From an uncultured Flavobacteriales bacterium (GTDB lineage Bacteria; Bacteroidota; Bacteroidia; Flavobacteriales_D; Sanyastnellaceae): DNA of 64,000 nt. The notes under the pieces were generated by a model. The model searched no databases. It was not told the origin of the DNA and saw nothing but the letters and a program-made list of their open reading frames with translations. Position numbers and translations under genes: made by a program. Shown here piece after piece: positions 63,075-64,000 of this stretch (position 1 is the stretch's first letter; each line of letters begins with the position of its first letter). Location: NCBI GenBank assembly GCA_938074325.1, contig CALJFZ010000002.1:1-64000 (forward strand), read 5' to 3'.

Positions 63075-63106
63075 AAAAAGGGCACCCGATGGGTGCCCTT
63101 TTTTAT
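63075..63106. terminator. Terminator between the surface gene and the enoyl-CoA hydratase gene
   Basis: AAAAAGGGCACCC and GGGTGCCCTTTTTT form a stem around GAT. Because the stem is flanked by A on one side and T on the other, it can work for both convergent genes. Confidence 0.92.
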
Positions 63107-63126
63107 TGCCTTCGAATAGGATGCGC

Positions 63127-63903
63127 TCAGCCCTTCGACTTGAAGCGATTAATCGCTTCGCGGGTGAATTTGCTCAGAACAAGTCGGCCTGAAATGGCTG
63201 CGCGTTCGGGAAGGAGGGTTTCCCAATGATCTGTCCCTGTCCAAAAGGCCTTTTTGAGCTCTGCCATGGCTTGGGGGTTGGATTGTGCCAATCGCCGTGC
63301 CAATGCATCAACGGACACATCGAGTTGTTGAGCATCGTCGTATACTTCCGTGTAGAGTCCGTGAGACTTCGCCCATTGGGCGTCGTACCATGTAGCGGCA
63401 TCGATGGCCAGAGCAGTGAAACCCGCCTTGCCCATTTTACGCTCCACGGCTGGCCCAACTACAAATGGACCGATGCCAATGGCAAGTTCAGACAATTTAA
63501 CCGATGCGAATTTAGTGGCTACTGCGAAGTCCGCTGCTGCTGCAATGCCCACACCGCCGCCTACAGCTTTTCCTTGAACACGAGCTATCACGAATTTGGT
63601 TGATCGCCTCGCAGCGAGGATGACCTTGCTGAACCCACTAAAAAAGGCAAGTCCCTCGTCTTCGTTTTGGATTGCAATGAGTTCGTCAAAGCTTGCACCT
63701 GCGCAGAACGCTCGGTCTCCCCAGGATTTCAAAATGATCACCTTGCACGCCTCATCGGCGGTTGCCTCATCGATCGCAGATGCAAGTGCATCGAGAACCG
63801 CGCCAGGAAGCGAGTTGCTCGCGGGATGGCCAAATTCAATGGTGCCGATGCCGTGGGCATCAACAGTGTATTGAACGCCTCCGTTAGTCGCCTCGGACGT
63901 CAT
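63127..63903 (-). CDS. Enoyl-CoA hydratase/isomerase family protein
   Basis: The 258-residue crotonase-fold protein has FCAGASFDELIA (oxyanion hole) and VQGKAVGGGVGIAAAADFAVA, followed by LSELAIGIGPFVVGPAVERKMG. Where many hydratases have two catalytic Glu, the second region reads ELAIGIGPF, so I cannot give a specific reaction. Fatty acid or branched-chain degradation is likely. Its ATG shares its A with the stop codon of the citrate synthase gene (TAATG), so the two are translationally coupled. Confidence 0.88.
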   Translation of the reverse strand: MTSEATNGGVQYTVDAHGIGTIEFGHPASNSLPGAVLDALASAIDEATADEACKVIILKSWGDRAFCAGASFDELIAIQNEDEGLAFFSGFSKVILAARRSTKFVIARVQGKAVGGGVGIAAAADFAVATKFASVKLSELAIGIGPFVVGPAVERKMGKAGFTALAIDAATWYDAQWAKSHGLYTEVYDDAQQLDVSVDALARRLAQSNPQAMAELKKAFWTGTDHWETLLPERAAISGRLVLSKFTREAINRFKSKG

Positions 63904-64000
63904 TAGCTTCGGTCTGCGAGGGGCACAAACGAACGCTCGTTTGCTCCGGTGTAGACCTGACGTGGACGTCCAATCGGCTCGCGGTTCTCCACCATCTCCT
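63903..64000 (-). CDS. gltA: Citrate synthase, last 31 codons
   Basis: The ORF track does not list this gene. On the minus strand the frame is open from the window end to TAA at 63903 and reads MVENREPIGRPRQVYTGANE, then RSFVPLADRS. The segment xIGRPRQVYTG is the well-known end of bacterial citrate synthases (E. coli has IARPRQLYTG). The stop overlaps the next start. Nothing else of the gene is in the window. Confidence 0.8.
   Translation of the reverse strand, partial: EMVENREPIGRPRQVYTGANERSFVPLADRS

Overview
The window is a dense stretch of a Bacteroidota chromosome, most likely a marine member of the Flavobacteriales with a fairly high GC content. Support for this comes from Na+-translocating NQR genes, several secreted proteins with type IX secretion (T9SS) tails, SprB-like repeats, the gene set folP-DUF1599-BT_3928, and promoters of the Bacteroidetes type (TAnnTTTG as the -7 element). 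I find 47 protein genes, two of them cut by the window ends. I see no rRNA, tRNA, CRISPR array, insertion sequence or prophage. No stretch over 300 bases lacks a gene.

Layout. 0-2.2 kb: end of the nqr operon (nqrF, apbE) and a convergent NqrM-like maturation protein. 2.3-13.4 kb: a secreted beta-helix protein, a PagL-like lipid A deacylase, mazG, a GIN-domain lipoprotein, an M1 metallopeptidase, then a minus-strand block ffh-folD-ribD-EamA. 13.6-21.4 kb: one gene for a 2595-residue surface protein. 21.5-33.7 kb: two small genes, then two minus-strand blocks. The first is degQ, a Lon N-domain protein, a lipoprotein, two guanidino-group enzymes and argS. The second is an lptG/F permease, two glycosyltransferases and a 2OG-Fe(II) oxygenase, joined by 4-base overlaps. 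33.7-50.9 kb: metabolic and housekeeping genes (DPP III, a choice-of-anchor B protein, folP, DUF1599, BT_3928, an ABC permease, an aminotransferase, gmhB, csaA, methylmalonyl-CoA mutase, fmt, MATE, trmH, HU, a thioesterase). 51.0-63.1 kb: four consecutive plus-strand genes for T9SS surface proteins, each followed by its own terminator. 63.1-64 kb: an enoyl-CoA hydratase and the very end of a citrate synthase gene that the ORF track missed.

Two patterns stand out. First, a module of about 190 residues occurs ten times in four surface proteins. It is mixed with about 47 cysteine repeats of the type GCTDxxACNYxxxAxxDDGSC, EF-hand-like loops, HYR-like repeats and SprB repeats. Two proteins that share the cysteine repeats end not in a T9SS tail but in a dockerin-like CPxDINxDG tail. 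Second, ten genes have TAnnTTyG placed exactly four bases before the start codon, which predicts leaderless mRNAs beginning at the A or G of the start codon. The pattern also settles several start-codon choices.

Limits: all family names come from reading motifs in the translations. No database search was run.
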